The notes: a model not told the origin generated them from the letters alone. Shown: positions 39,936 to 49,373, counted from the first letter of the stretch. The stretch: DNA of 64,000 nucleotides from Rhodothermales bacterium (GCA_041391505.1 JAWKNW010000015.1:1-64000), one strand, 5' to 3'. Program-made: numbers and translations.

Positions 39936-40412
39936 TTATCGGGTGATTTCGAGCACTTCGAGCTTCAGCCGGCCGGCCGGCACTTCGATTTCGGCCACGT
40001 CGCCGACGGAGAGGCCCAGCAGCCCCTTGCCGATCGGACTCACGACGGAGATCTTGCCCTGCATGATGTCGGCCTCCTCTTTCGATACCAGCTTGTACGA
40101 GTTCTCCCGGCCGTTCTTCAGATCCTTGACCTTGACCGTCGAGAGGATGAACGCCTTGGAGGTGTCGATCTTGCTGTCGTCCACGAGTCGCGCATCGCTG
40201 ACGGTCGACTCCATCTTGGCGATCCGGGCTTCGAGGTGGCCCTGTTCTTCTTTCGCGGCGTCATATTCCGCGTTTTCGGAGAGGTCGCCCTGAGCCCTGG
40301 CATCCGCGATGGCTTTCGCGATACGCGCCCGCTCCTGGGTCCGCAGGAAATGCAGCTCTTCCTTGAGCTTCTGAAGTCCCTCTTCGGTCAGATAGATTGG
40401 TTTGTTTTCCAT
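39936..40412 (-). CDS. greA: Transcription elongation factor GreA
   Basis: GreA stimulates RNA cleavage by stalled RNA polymerase. The 158-residue length is standard. The N-terminal coiled coil carries the acidic tip ARAQGDLSENAEYDAAKEEQ (about residues 38-57) that reaches the active site. The C-terminal domain ends with SPIGKGLLGLSVGDVAEIEV and a beta-rich tail. GreB would have a shorter acidic pattern and different tip. It is the first gene of the greA-ltaE-lysA set. The 188-nt gap upstream (to 40600) must hold its promoter; no certain element was assigned. Confidence 0.96.
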   Translation of the reverse strand: MENKPIYLTEEGLQKLKEELHFLRTQERARIAKAIADARAQGDLSENAEYDAAKEEQGHLEARIAKMESTVSDARLVDDSKIDTSKAFILSTVKVKDLKNGRENSYKLVSKEEADIMQGKISVVSPIGKGLLGLSVGDVAEIEVPAGRLKLEVLEITR

Positions 40413-40600
40413 AACGTGAGCGCGATAGGTCGCTTTGGCGTTGATGGTTATGACGAATGAGATGGATAGTGGACTATAAAAAACATCGCCACGGCCCCGG
40501 TGGGCAGCGGCGATCGAATGCTATGCTGATATTATTATGAAGCGCCAGAGAAGGGTCTTCCACGCGGGACCCGTTGATTGGATCCCGCCGGCGCGGCGGA

Positions 40601-41230
40601 TTACCAGCCGTTACGTCTGTTTTTTGGCGTTTCGGGGCTCGAAGGCGGCTCGGCCTCGGCCCGCGTGTCGGGCGTCGCCTCGGGCAACACCCGCCGCGTG
40701 GTCCAGTAGCGCTGCTGCCAGTAGGGCTCCGCGATGTTGGATATCGACACGCCCTGGCTCTTCGAGGCGTGCAGAAACTCGCCGTCGCTGAGGTAGATGC
40801 CCACGTGCCGGGTTCGGCGATCCGGTTTAAAAAAGACGAGATCGCCCGGCTCCAGCGCGTTCGGCGACACCGGGGTGCCGATGCGGACCTGGTGCTCCGT
40901 CGTGCGCGGTACGGCGGTGCGGAAGGAATGGCTGTAGATGGTCTGAACGAGGGCCGAGCAGTCGATCCCGCGGCCGTCCGTACCGCCCAGCCTGTGCGGG
41001 GTGCCGGCCCAGCGGACCGCTTCCGCGCGCAGCAGGGCTTCCCGGTCGGACATCCGCGTCGACACCGGGTCGGCCGCAAGATCGGCCGGACGCCCAGCCA
41101 CGGGCGTAAGCGTCGCCGGCCTCGGCGTCGTCACCGTACAGGCGGAAAACAGCACGCCGCCCACGAGGGTCAGGAGCACCGCCGGGATGCGGGAACGAAG
41201 ACGGCGAATCGGGCTGGGATGGACGTGCAT
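40601..41230 (-). CDS. NlpC/P60-family peptidoglycan hydrolase lipoprotein
   Basis: This 209-residue lipoprotein is probably an endopeptidase cutting peptide stems in peptidoglycan. A signal peptide ends with lipobox LFSAC (Cys31). The NlpC/P60 fold has its catalytic Cys91 in GRGIDCSALVQTIYS and His142 in RTRHVGIYLSDGEFLHA. AVRWAGTPHRLGGTDGRG precedes the Cys, and the order is as in Spr/MepS-type enzymes. The C-terminus is Pro/Glu-rich. It lies upstream of greA on the same strand, 188 nt apart, with a 350-nt divergent gap on its other side. Confidence 0.92.
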   Translation of the reverse strand: MHVHPSPIRRLRSRIPAVLLTLVGGVLFSACTVTTPRPATLTPVAGRPADLAADPVSTRMSDREALLRAEAVRWAGTPHRLGGTDGRGIDCSALVQTIYSHSFRTAVPRTTEHQVRIGTPVSPNALEPGDLVFFKPDRRTRHVGIYLSDGEFLHASKSQGVSISNIAEPYWQQRYWTTRRVLPEATPDTRAEAEPPSSPETPKNRRNGW

Positions 41231-41580
41231 GGCCGGCTATGACCTGAATTCATTCAAGATCGACGAAACAAGAGGGGCAGCTGGCGTTGAATACGATAGT
41301 GATGTTACGCAGGTCAGCCAAGCAGGTAACGGGATTCGGGATGCGCGATGCAGGATTTTCCGGAAACCGTGCTTTTGATCGCTGATTGCTTTTGGTCGCT
41401 GATCCAGCATCCCGGCATCGGATACGCGAAGTGCCCGGATGCGTAAAATCATCACCTTCCGCACCTGTAACGGAATACAAAAGGGAAAGTGCCCCAGCGC
41501 GGCCCTGCGCCGGAATTCGGCGGCTGCCGGCTCCGGGTATCGGCCCGAACGCGTACATCGTAACCAACGCACAAGCGCAT
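41231..41580. other. Divergent intergenic region with a tandem 17-bp repeat
   Basis: This 350-nt gap lies between the NlpC/P60 lipoprotein gene and the YtxH gene. It contains two adjacent 17-nt units, tgcttttgatcgctgat (41370-41386) and tgcttttggtcgctgat (41387-41403), with one mismatch. This could be a dimer-type regulator site. No open frame here resembles a protein, and no promoter could be fixed. Confidence 0.6.
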
Positions 41581-41937
41581 ATGAGAACGAACGCACCGCT
41601 CTCCCATGTGGTAACCGCCCTCACGGGGTTTGCCCTGGGCGTCGCCGCCGGCCTGCTCTTTGCCCCCGAATCCGGTGAAAAACTGCGCCAGCGCCTCGCC
41701 GACGAGGCCCGCGAACAGCTCCGGCAGGCCGAAGCGCGCCTTCGCGACCTCGAATCCCAGCTGAAATCCCTCGACGATCGACTGTCGACCGTCGGGCAGG
41801 GGGTCAGCGATCGGGTCCGCGCCACGGCCGGCCAGGCCCGGGACGCCATCCTGCCGGCGCTGGACGAAGCGGCCGAGCAGGTCACGCTCGAAGAGAAAGA
41901 GGTCAGCCGCGATCTGCGGCATATGACCCGGCGCTGA
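41581..41937 (+). CDS. YtxH-domain membrane-associated protein
   Basis: This 118-residue protein has the YtxH pattern: one hydrophobic stretch, VVTALTGFALGVAAGLLFAP (about residues 10-29), followed directly by ESGEKLRQRLADEAREQLRQ and a long charged helix that is likely coiled coil (to about residue 110). Such proteins are linked with general stress in Bacillota, but their exact function is unknown. A start 65 codons upstream was rejected, since that part crosses the intergenic repeat and has no conserved features. It is followed by a bacilliredoxin gene 136 nt later. Confidence 0.75.
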   Translation: MRTNAPLSHVVTALTGFALGVAAGLLFAPESGEKLRQRLADEAREQLRQAEARLRDLESQLKSLDDRLSTVGQGVSDRVRATAGQARDAILPALDEAAEQVTLEEKEVSRDLRHMTRR

Positions 41938-42073
41938 CACCGGCGAAGCTGGATCAAACCGTCGCTCCGACTCGTTGGAGGCTGCGGTGCCGGCGGGCGA
42001 CGCATGACGCGTCGAAAGACGCATCCAGCCCCGCCGCTCCTCTGTACATGCACTCACGAAACGTTACACGGAC

Positions 42074-42586
42074 ATGCCTTATCCCGAACCTCTGGTACAG
42101 CCGATGCGCGCCGAACTCACCCGCCTCGGCGTGGAGGAACTGCGCGACATGACGGAAGTGGACGAAGCCTTCGACGCGATCGAAGAGGGCACCGCGCTGT
42201 TGATCGTCAACTCGGTCTGTGGTTGCGCGGCCGCCAATGCGCGCCCCGCCGTGGCTATGGCCATGCAGGGGGCTGTCCAGCCGGAACGCTACTTTACGGT
42301 TTTCGCCGGCCAGGATATGGAAGCCACTGCCCGCGCCCGCGAATACATGCGCGGCATCCCGCCGTCCTCGCCGTTCATGGCGCTCTTCAAGGATGGCGAC
42401 CCGGTATTCGTGCTGGAGCGCCGGCACATTGAAGGCCGCAGCGCCAGCGCCATCGCGACGGATCTGGTGAACGCCTACGCCAAATTCTGCGGCACCGACG
42501 CCGTGCCGGAAAACGGCCCGGAAACGCCGCAGGTGCCGGACTGGAACCATCAGGGCCTGCCGCCGACGTTCCGTTCCATCCGCTGA
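42074..42586 (+). CDS. BrxA/BrxB-family bacilliredoxin
   Basis: This 170-residue protein belongs to the YphP/YqiW (bacilliredoxin) family, which removes bacillithiol from protein disulfides or carries out thiol-disulfide exchange. The CGC active site is at residues 49-51 in NSVCGCAAANARPAVAMAMQ, and a LVQPMRAELTRLGVEELRDM start and FVLERRHIEGRSASAIATDL are typical. It is longer than the about 145-residue Bacillus proteins, with a C-terminal tail (PQVPDWNHQGLPPTFRSIR). The last 37 nt overlap the convergent Wzx-like gene. Confidence 0.9.
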   Translation: MPYPEPLVQPMRAELTRLGVEELRDMTEVDEAFDAIEEGTALLIVNSVCGCAAANARPAVAMAMQGAVQPERYFTVFAGQDMEATARAREYMRGIPPSSPFMALFKDGDPVFVLERRHIEGRSASAIATDLVNAYAKFCGTDAVPENGPETPQVPDWNHQGLPPTFRSIR

Positions 42587-43989
42587 CCGGATCGTTCGAC
42601 GAGGTATAAGACGGCGAGATAGCCGGCTCCGGCCAGGGAAGCGCCCAGGAACGGCGCCCACGCCGGCTCCAGGTTGCGCGTGAGCGCCACGACCGCCAGA
42701 AACGGCAGCGATCGCAGCCCCCAGAAGAAGTACGCCCCGACGAATGCGCGCCACGAGACGCCGGCCGTTCGGACGATCAGGGCGGCGTGCGCCCACCGCG
42801 ATGCCGCGCCGGCGAGGCCGACGGCCCAGAGGGTAAGTTCGAGATCCCGGGTTTGCCCCGCGACGAGCAGGGCCAGGGTTTGCACGGTGAACATCGCCAC
42901 GCTGCTGGCCAGATCGAGGCGCTGCCGTTCCGTGATGTCGAACACCCGGGTCAGCGGCGACGCCACGGATGCCAGGAAGAGCCACGGGGCCAGGATGCGC
43001 AGGTACTCGCCGGCCGGAATCCACGGCGCGCCGAAGACGAAGCCGACGAGCTGCGGGCCGGCAAGGACAAGCGCCAGCGCGGGGAAGAGTCCGATGCCCA
43101 CCAGGCGTCGATGTACGACATCGGTCAGCGCCGGCAGCGTCCCGCGCCGCGTCGCCTCGGCGCCCTCCACAAAAAACACCTGCGAAACCGCGCCGCCGAT
43201 CAGGCTCAACGGAACGGCCAGGAGCGCGAAAGCGCGTCCGAAGTACCCCACCACCGCCGCGTCGAAATACACCGCGAGCAGCACGAACGGCAGACGCGTC
43301 ACCAGCGCATTGAGCAGCGTAGACGGCATGGAAAACGTCGGAAACCGGCGGTAACGATGCGCCGCCTGCGCCATGGCCCGTCTATCGAAGAGGCGCTCGG
43401 CAGGCGCCCGCAGCGAGGCCATCGAGGCGCCGATCCACAGCCCGGCGCTGATCAGATTCCCGACCAGATAGCCCCCGATCAGGCCGGCGACGCCCATCCC
43501 GCGAAAGCCGCCCGCCAGGCGGCCGGCGGTCATCGCCAGCGCGTTGGCCATCTGCCCGCGAGAGAGGGTGCCGTAGCGCTTTTGCCGCGTCAGCCACAAC
43601 TCGGAGATCTTCCCGAGCCGGATCAGGATGAGTGCCGGCGCCAGCCAGACGGCCGAGGGCCACAGCGCCTCGCCGACGAGTTGTGCTCCGCCAAGATGGA
43701 CCGCCACGGCGCACAGCGATGCCGTGATCAGCATCAAAAGCACCGACAGCCCCACCACCGGCCGGGCGTCGCGATCGTCCGCCGGGAGCATGATCGCGTC
43801 TTCGTAACGCAGCGATGCCACGGGGATCAGGATGCTCAGCGCGGATAAAAAGAGGTCGAGCACGCCGAAGGCGTCCGGTGTGTAGAGCCGGACGAGAATC
43901 GGTTGGGCCAGGTAGGCTACAGCCATCGCGCCGACGCTGCCGGTGAGCAGGGTCGCGATGGAACGCGTCATATCGGCCGGTTTGCTCAT
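42550..43989 (-). CDS. Wzx/MATE-like polysaccharide flippase
   Basis: This 479-residue integral membrane protein has 12 or more hydrophobic stretches and the polysaccharide-export style start SIATLLTGSVGAMAVAYLAQ with PILVRLYTPDAFGVLDLFLS. A FFVEGAEATRRGTLPALTDV loop in the middle and EYLRILAPWLFLASVASPLT near residue 345 are like MviN/Wzx flippases, which move lipid-linked glycans across the inner membrane. Its ATG overlaps the preceding stop (ATGA), so it forms an operon with the DUF6798-like and FemAB-like genes. The 3' end overlaps the convergent bacilliredoxin gene by 37 nt. Confidence 0.85.
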   Translation of the reverse strand: MSKPADMTRSIATLLTGSVGAMAVAYLAQPILVRLYTPDAFGVLDLFLSALSILIPVASLRYEDAIMLPADDRDARPVVGLSVLLMLITASLCAVAVHLGGAQLVGEALWPSAVWLAPALILIRLGKISELWLTRQKRYGTLSRGQMANALAMTAGRLAGGFRGMGVAGLIGGYLVGNLISAGLWIGASMASLRAPAERLFDRRAMAQAAHRYRRFPTFSMPSTLLNALVTRLPFVLLAVYFDAAVVGYFGRAFALLAVPLSLIGGAVSQVFFVEGAEATRRGTLPALTDVVHRRLVGIGLFPALALVLAGPQLVGFVFGAPWIPAGEYLRILAPWLFLASVASPLTRVFDITERQRLDLASSVAMFTVQTLALLVAGQTRDLELTLWAVGLAGAASRWAHAALIVRTAGVSWRAFVGAYFFWGLRSLPFLAVVALTRNLEPAWAPFLGASLAGAGYLAVLYLVERSGQRMERNVGGRP

Positions 43990-45611
43990 GGCGCGGTCGA
44001 CGCGAACTGGTAGACATGCCAGGGCGGCGAAACGTGCACCAGCCGCGCGCCGGCGGCGTCGGGCAACGGCGTTTCCCGTACGATATAGGCGATGCCGTAG
44101 CGATCGATACGCTCGGCGAGTTCCTGCGCGGAAAGCCCCTCGTACGCCTCGTCGAGCCGGCGCATCAACGTGGCGTCCGTCCGCTCCGGCAGGGCGATGG
44201 GGGCCATGTCGATCAGCCGCGTGAACCACTCCCCGATGTCGGTGTCCCGATAGGGGAACGCCTTGTGGTCAATGACGATGGCGCGCTGCGCCCCGGAGCG
44301 GAACGACGATAACGAGGGCGGGACGGCGAACACCGCGTCTACGGGCGTCTCCCGCCGCGCCCAGGTCTCCATCGCCGCGCTCGGCGAGGTCCGCAGGCTG
44401 AACGGGTAGATCTTGTGGGTCAAATCGTCCCGCCCGATCATGTAGATGCAGCCGACGGCGACGAGCACGGCGCCCAGCAGGCCGGACTGCCAGGTGAGGC
44501 GCTCCAGGGTCCGCAGGATGTACTGCCGGACCTGCGCCGGCAACAGATGGACGCCGGCCCCCGCGATGCCGACGCAAAACAGGAGCTTGGCCACGACGGT
44601 CAGCTTGAACAGTTGCAGTTTGGCGACGGTCAGCGCGTTCAGCTGCTCGGTGGCCACATAAGCCAGCCCGCAAACGATCAGCATGATGACGAGGGCGCGT
44701 ACGATCAGGTGCCATCGGTCCGGATCCAGGGTCCGCCGCAGGACGATCCAGCCGGCGAGGCCGGCGCTCGCCAGCAGACCGAAGCGCACAAAGGATCGCT
44801 CGGAAAAGGAATGAAACAGGTAGTGATGCGGGTTTCGGAAACGGGCCATGATGTAAAACAGATCGACGCCCGTCGCAGCATCGCCCGTGAATTGCTGGTA
44901 GAACAGCGGTCCCAGCGCCGGCGCCGCCGCCAGCAGGTAGGCCATGCCGAACACCCCGGTGCGGCGGACGCCGCCGGGCCGGCGTGCCAGAGACAGGAGA
45001 ATCAGCCCGCCGAGCAGGGCCAGCTGCAGCCCGACCAGCGCCTGCATCCACGTCGCTACGCCCATCCATCCCGCGGCCCGCGCGTGGCGTCCTTCCACGA
45101 ACCATCCCAGTCCGATCAACCCGATGGCCCAGGAGGTCATGCTGGGGACCAGCATGCTGTGCGCGAGATCGTTGCCTCCCAGCGTCCAGAACGGCGTGGC
45201 GAGCAGCACGAGCGCGATGGACAGGGCGGCGGCGAGCGGGACGCCCGTCAGCGCGAGCGCCAGACGGTAAATGCCGCAGGCGATCCCGATCCAGGATGCC
45301 GCGTACACGGCGAAGACGGCGAGGGGGACCGGCATGACGAGCGACAGCGCGTGCAGCAGCCACGAAAAATAGGTGCGTACGCTGAAGGCGTCGAGCTGGG
45401 TTTGCACGAACCAGTCCTGCCTGAATAGCGTGGGATCGAGTTTATGCAGGAGCAGCGGGATAAACTCATCCTGGTCGCTCGCTCCGTAGCCATAGCCGAA
45501 GCGCAGCATGTACAGCACAAAGCAAAGGCCGATGAACAGGAACGGTGGCGTGCGCGATGCCTGGAGGGCGATTGCGGATGGGGGTAAGGTGTGCGGAGGT
45601 GAGGTCGACAC
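43986..45611 (-). CDS. DUF6798-like multispan membrane protein
   Basis: This 541-residue protein has about 10-12 membrane segments in the first 400 residues (for example FLFIGLCFVLYMLRF and AALSIALVLLATPFWTL). A soluble C-terminal part (about 410-541) follows. The early loop FGYGYGASDQDEFIPLLLHK carries a DQDE-type acidic motif after the first membrane segment, like GT-C glycosyltransferases. DUF6798 is recalled as the closest match. A membrane glycosyltransferase using a lipid-linked donor is therefore likely but not proven. It follows the FemAB-like gene by 6 nt and overlaps the Wzx-like gene by 4 nt. Confidence 0.6.
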   Translation of the reverse strand: MSTSPPHTLPPSAIALQASRTPPFLFIGLCFVLYMLRFGYGYGASDQDEFIPLLLHKLDPTLFRQDWFVQTQLDAFSVRTYFSWLLHALSLVMPVPLAVFAVYAASWIGIACGIYRLALALTGVPLAAALSIALVLLATPFWTLGGNDLAHSMLVPSMTSWAIGLIGLGWFVEGRHARAAGWMGVATWMQALVGLQLALLGGLILLSLARRPGGVRRTGVFGMAYLLAAAPALGPLFYQQFTGDAATGVDLFYIMARFRNPHHYLFHSFSERSFVRFGLLASAGLAGWIVLRRTLDPDRWHLIVRALVIMLIVCGLAYVATEQLNALTVAKLQLFKLTVVAKLLFCVGIAGAGVHLLPAQVRQYILRTLERLTWQSGLLGAVLVAVGCIYMIGRDDLTHKIYPFSLRTSPSAAMETWARRETPVDAVFAVPPSLSSFRSGAQRAIVIDHKAFPYRDTDIGEWFTRLIDMAPIALPERTDATLMRRLDEAYEGLSAQELAERIDRYGIAYIVRETPLPDAAGARLVHVSPPWHVYQFASTAP

Positions 45612-45617
45612 CGGATT

Positions 45618-46604
45618 CTAGCGGCGCTTGAGCAGGGCGAGGGCCTTCAGCACGGGATGCGCGATGCGCTCGGCCGTGTAGTAGGGCGTAAGGATGCCGC
45701 CAAACCGCCGCTTGAACTCGGCGATGGACGGCGTGTTGGCGCCGACAAAATCGAAAACGGATACGCCTTCGTCGCGCAACGCCGGCAGCAGGTGCCCCAG
45801 CAATACGGTCATGGCGTCGCCAGGCGTGCTTCCCGCGATCCAGTAGTAGGAACGGTCTGGCGCATGGAGCAGCGCGACCGCGGCCGCCGGCTCGGCGCCC
45901 GGCTGTTCTACGCCGAAGAGGCGCGCCAGCCCCTTTTGCTGCAACGTCTCGATGATGCCGATCAGCGCGTCGGCATCGACCGGGAAGGGGCGTCCCTGGC
46001 GGGCGTAACTGGCGCGCGAAAGGGTCAGCACCTGCGACGCCGTCACCGTATCGTGAAATCGGTAGCCAGCGCGCGCCGAGGCGAACCTGCGGCGCGCCGA
46101 CTCAGACCAGCCGCCGATGGGGTCCACGCCGGCGGCGAGCGGTATCTGATACGTATAGAAGGTCGATATCCGCCACCCACGCCACTGGAACGGCCGAACG
46201 TCTCCGACCGAAGGGGGGAGGTGGATGCGCGCCTGATCGAAATCGCGCTCCAGGGCGGACAACAGGCATTCGTCGAGCGCCTCGCGCCGATGCACTGCGG
46301 CTTCGTCGTGCGGGCCTCCGAGCCAGGGGGTGTAGGAGACGAACGACGGAACGACGGCGGCTCTGAAAGGGCCCTTTCTGCGTTCCAGCAGCAGGGCGCC
46401 GGCGGCCGGCGCGCCGTCCTGCCGTGCCAGGTACAGGTGAGGCGTCAGCCCGAAGCCCTCGCCCAGCGCCCGGATAAAATCGATGGAAAACGCAGGGTCA
46501 CGGGGATGGCCGGCGAGCAGCCCCGCCCAGCCGGACACGCCGGTCGGCTCATCGAGAGCATGGCGTTCGACGGTGGCGGTGGGTGATCGGTGGGGACTCC
46601 CCAT
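45618..46604 (-). CDS. FemAB/GNAT-like envelope acyltransferase
   Basis: This 328-residue protein resembles BioF2-like/FemAB-type GNAT proteins. HLYLARQDGAPAAGALLLER lies near the first third, VVPSFVSYTPWLGGPHDEAA follows, and SYYWIAGSTPGDAMTVLLGH and FDFVGANTPSIAEFKRRFGG near residue 300 are the diagnostic end block (GANTxSIAEFKRxFGG). Such enzymes acylate envelope precursors. The ATG at complement 46602-46604 is preferred to a TTG 13 codons earlier. It is the first gene of the trio with the DUF6798-like and Wzx-like genes and lies 78 nt after hslU. The acceptor is unknown. Confidence 0.75.
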   Translation of the reverse strand: MGSPHRSPTATVERHALDEPTGVSGWAGLLAGHPRDPAFSIDFIRALGEGFGLTPHLYLARQDGAPAAGALLLERRKGPFRAAVVPSFVSYTPWLGGPHDEAAVHRREALDECLLSALERDFDQARIHLPPSVGDVRPFQWRGWRISTFYTYQIPLAAGVDPIGGWSESARRRFASARAGYRFHDTVTASQVLTLSRASYARQGRPFPVDADALIGIIETLQQKGLARLFGVEQPGAEPAAAVALLHAPDRSYYWIAGSTPGDAMTVLLGHLLPALRDEGVSVFDFVGANTPSIAEFKRRFGGILTPYYTAERIAHPVLKALALLKRR

Positions 46605-46682
46605 GAAACGGCTGACCTGTCTTTCGGAAACTGGAACCCGCAACCGCTGGCCGAACAGCCGGTTCGCGCAGGCCCCGTGCGG

Positions 46683-48083
46683 TCACAGAATGTAGTGACT
46701 TAGATCCCTATTTTCCGAAACCGCGCCCAAACGGGCGAGAACCCGGTCGGCATCGATGGTGATCGTGGTGGCCTCGACCGAGTCCGGCACGTCGAAGAGG
46801 ATGTCTTCGAGCAGGGTCGTGAGGATCGTGTGCAGCCGGCGGGCGCCGATGTTCTCGACCTCCATGTTCACCTTGGCCGCTATCCGGGCGATCTCGCGGA
46901 CGGCCTCGTTGGTGAACGCGATTTCCACGCCTTCCGCCTGCATGAGCGCGGCGTATTGCTTGAGGAGGGCGTTTTTGGGGAGGGTGAGGATGTCGTAGAA
47001 ATCATCCTCCGTCAGGCTGTCGAGCTCCACTCGGATCGGGAAACGCCCCTGGAGTTCGGGGATGAGGTCGCTCGGTTTGGCGACATGGAACGCCCCGCTG
47101 GCGATGAACAGGATGTGGTCGGTGCGCACCATGCCGTGTTTGGTCATGACCGTCGAGCCCTCGACGATCGGCAGCAGGTCGCGCTGTACGCCTTCGCGCG
47201 ACACGTCCGGGCCTCCGCGCCCCTCGCCCCCGCGCGCGGCGACCTTGTCGATTTCGTCGATGAAGACGATGCCGCTCTGCTCGACACGCTCCAGCGCCTC
47301 GCGGGTCACCTTGTCCATATCGACCAGCTTCTGCGCCTCCTCCTGGGCGAGCACGTCCCGCGCCTCGGAGATCGGCAGCCGGCGCTTCTTGCGTTTACCG
47401 CCCCCGAGGTTGCCGAAGAGGTCCTGCATGTTCATGCCCATCTCCTCGATGCCCATCGGTCCGAAGACCTGCATCATCGGCGTATGGTCGGAGCTGACCT
47501 CGATTTCGATTTCGCGCTCGTCCAGATCGCCTCGCCGCAGCTTTTCCCGAAACTTCTGCCGGGTGCGCTCGCGCAGTTCGGCATCGGATGGGCTCTCAGA
47601 CACGGGCTCGTTGGGGCGGACGACGAAGCCTGGGCCGTGCGCCACGTCGCTGCCGGGCCGGCTCGAGGGGGGGATGAGGATGTCGAGGATACGGTCCTCG
47701 GCAAGCTCCGCGGCCCGCTCCTTGACGCCCTCCTTGTATTCGTCGCGCACGATCGAGATGGACATGTCGGTCAGATCCCGAATCATGCTGTCTACGTCGC
47801 GCCCCACGTAGCCGACCTCGGTGAACTTGGTCGCCTCCACCTTGATGAACGGCGCGCCGGTCAGCTTCGCCAGCCGGCGCGCGATCTCCGTTTTGCCCAC
47901 GCCCGTAGGGCCGATCATGATGATATTGTTCGGCATGATCTCGTCGCGGATCTCGATCGGGGCGTTCTTGCGGCGCCACCGGTTGCGGAGGGCGATCGCG
48001 ACGCTTTTTTTGGCCTCGGTCTGGCCAATGATGTACTTGTCCAGTTCCGCGACGATCTGGCGGGGGGTATGTTCTACGTGCAT
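46683..48083 (-). CDS. hslU: ATP-dependent protease ATPase subunit HslU
   Basis: HslU unfolds proteins for the HslV peptidase. The 466-residue sequence has Walker A GPTGVGKT at 58-65, Walker B VFIDEIDK in the middle, and the typical I-domain between (about 130-250, including an acidic, Met-rich part). Sensor 2 and the tail [20 protein letters not shown], ending [11 protein letters not shown], are conserved; this tail inserts into HslV. It is on the same strand as hslV but separated by an NYN-like gene, which is unusual. The gap to that gene is 29 nt, so one transcript is likely. Confidence 0.96.
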   Translation of the reverse strand: MHVEHTPRQIVAELDKYIIGQTEAKKSVAIALRNRWRRKNAPIEIRDEIMPNNIIMIGPTGVGKTEIARRLAKLTGAPFIKVEATKFTEVGYVGRDVDSMIRDLTDMSISIVRDEYKEGVKERAAELAEDRILDILIPPSSRPGSDVAHGPGFVVRPNEPVSESPSDAELRERTRQKFREKLRRGDLDEREIEIEVSSDHTPMMQVFGPMGIEEMGMNMQDLFGNLGGGKRKKRRLPISEARDVLAQEEAQKLVDMDKVTREALERVEQSGIVFIDEIDKVAARGGEGRGGPDVSREGVQRDLLPIVEGSTVMTKHGMVRTDHILFIASGAFHVAKPSDLIPELQGRFPIRVELDSLTEDDFYDILTLPKNALLKQYAALMQAEGVEIAFTNEAVREIARIAAKVNMEVENIGARRLHTILTTLLEDILFDVPDSVEATTITIDADRVLARLGAVSENRDLSHYIL

Positions 48084-48112
48084 ATTGTACAGGGCATGGA
48101 TGCGCGGCGGCG

Positions 48113-49198
48113 TCAGTGGCCGCCCGTGCGAAAGTCGTCGGGCTCGTTCGGCTCGCCGGCGTCGTCGGCGAATTCGTCGTCCGCCGGGTCGTAGTCGGCA
48201 TCGCCGTAATCGAATTCGTCCTCGTACCCTTCCTCGCCGCCGGCAAACCCTTCGGCGCCTTCATAGTCGTCGGCATAGGTATCGCGATCCGACAGGGCGG
48301 CCTGAATCTGCTGCACGTCGGGGTGTTCGCGGTCGACGATGAGGACGGTGTAATCGTATGGGAAGCCCCGGCGCTTTTCGAGCCATACGGCGCCGGCTTC
48401 CTCCAGCTTGTTGATGACCGACTTGGGGTCCGGCTCGTCCGTGTCGAGGGCTTCGGAGAGCTTGCGGAGCAGCGGGGTGAGATACACCTCGTCGTACTGC
48501 CCGAAGAACTCTTCGATCACCTGGAGCGTGCGGTAGGCGACCGCATCGGTCACGGCATGGTGCTGGGCGTCGCGGACCGGCGCGCTGACAGGGCGCCGGC
48601 TGGCGCCGTTGCGCGCGGCCTCGCCGCCGCTGGGCGCGCCGAGCTGCCGGCGCGCGGCATCGCTGATCAGGTCCACCGCCGCCAGGATGACGTCCGACTC
48701 GAGCCGGGCGTACCGGTTGAGGTCGGGATCGGGTTCGAACACCACCACCAGCGGGGAGCGGCCATAACGCGTCAGGTGCTGGATGAGCGGTAATTGCACC
48801 CGGTTTCCGGTGATCAGTACGAACGACTGGATGTCCGGCCGCGTGTGCAACAGGTCCATCGCGTCGACGCAGAGCTGGATTTCGGCGGCGCCGCCGTGGA
48901 GGTCGGTGGATACGTAGCGCGCCTCGATGCCCTTCCGGTAGAGCGACTGCTGGATCGCCAGACCGTTGCCCTTGAGCGCCGCGAAATCTGCGTAGGCGCT
49001 GAAAACGGCCGTCTGGGTGTAATCCTTGCCGGTCAGGTACCGTAACAATTCATCGAGAATCTCGGAAATGAAATCGTGAGGGTCGGTGCCGGAGTCGAGT
49101 CGTTCGGAAAGCGTGAAAAAAAGGTTCTCGTAATCCACCAGAATCGCCGCCAGGTTGCCCCGGCCGACGCGCGACTTTTCGTGTCGGTTGTGCATCAT
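48113..49198 (-). CDS. NYN-like (DUF88/LabA-type) protein with altered active site
   Basis: This 361-residue protein has the start of an NYN/PIN-like domain: [20 protein letters not shown] (about 15-34), where VDYEN holds the first Asp. [20 protein letters not shown] carries the second acidic pair. However, the third motif, normally SGDxDF, reads [20 protein letters not shown], so both acids are lost. The domain may therefore bind RNA without cutting it. A helical or winged-helix-like (OST-HTH-like) part follows at about 215-290, and the C-terminus (about 300-361) is very acidic ([20 protein letters not shown]). It lies between hslV and hslU. Confidence 0.78.
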   Translation of the reverse strand: MMHNRHEKSRVGRGNLAAILVDYENLFFTLSERLDSGTDPHDFISEILDELLRYLTGKDYTQTAVFSAYADFAALKGNGLAIQQSLYRKGIEARYVSTDLHGGAAEIQLCVDAMDLLHTRPDIQSFVLITGNRVQLPLIQHLTRYGRSPLVVVFEPDPDLNRYARLESDVILAAVDLISDAARRQLGAPSGGEAARNGASRRPVSAPVRDAQHHAVTDAVAYRTLQVIEEFFGQYDEVYLTPLLRKLSEALDTDEPDPKSVINKLEEAGAVWLEKRRGFPYDYTVLIVDREHPDVQQIQAALSDRDTYADDYEGAEGFAGGEEGYEDEFDYGDADYDPADDEFADDAGEPNEPDDFRTGGH

Positions 49199-49373
49199 TT
49201 CAAGAAGTAACGTCTAAATCATTATTGAATCACTGTTTCGACCGGCCGCCTGCGTGAGCGTGAGAGGAGCGGGGGGAGGCTTCGGATGATAACACCGGTC
49301 GAACCGCAGCATGTAAAAAATCCCTGGGGTGATCTGCACTACATATACTGGTCAAGCCGGCATAGGATTCGGC
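49199..49373. other. Gap between hslV and the NYN-like gene
   Basis: 175 nt without a gene. It contains a perfect 9-bp inverted repeat (ttcgaccgg at 49237-49245 and ccggtcgaa at 49295-49303) with a 49-nt spacer, which could be an operator or a hairpin in the hslV-NYN transcript. No clear promoter motif was identified. Confidence 0.35.

Noticed and set aside
46605..46643. A TTG start for the FemAB-like gene
   Set aside because: An ATG 13 codons downstream is available and conserved features begin well after it.
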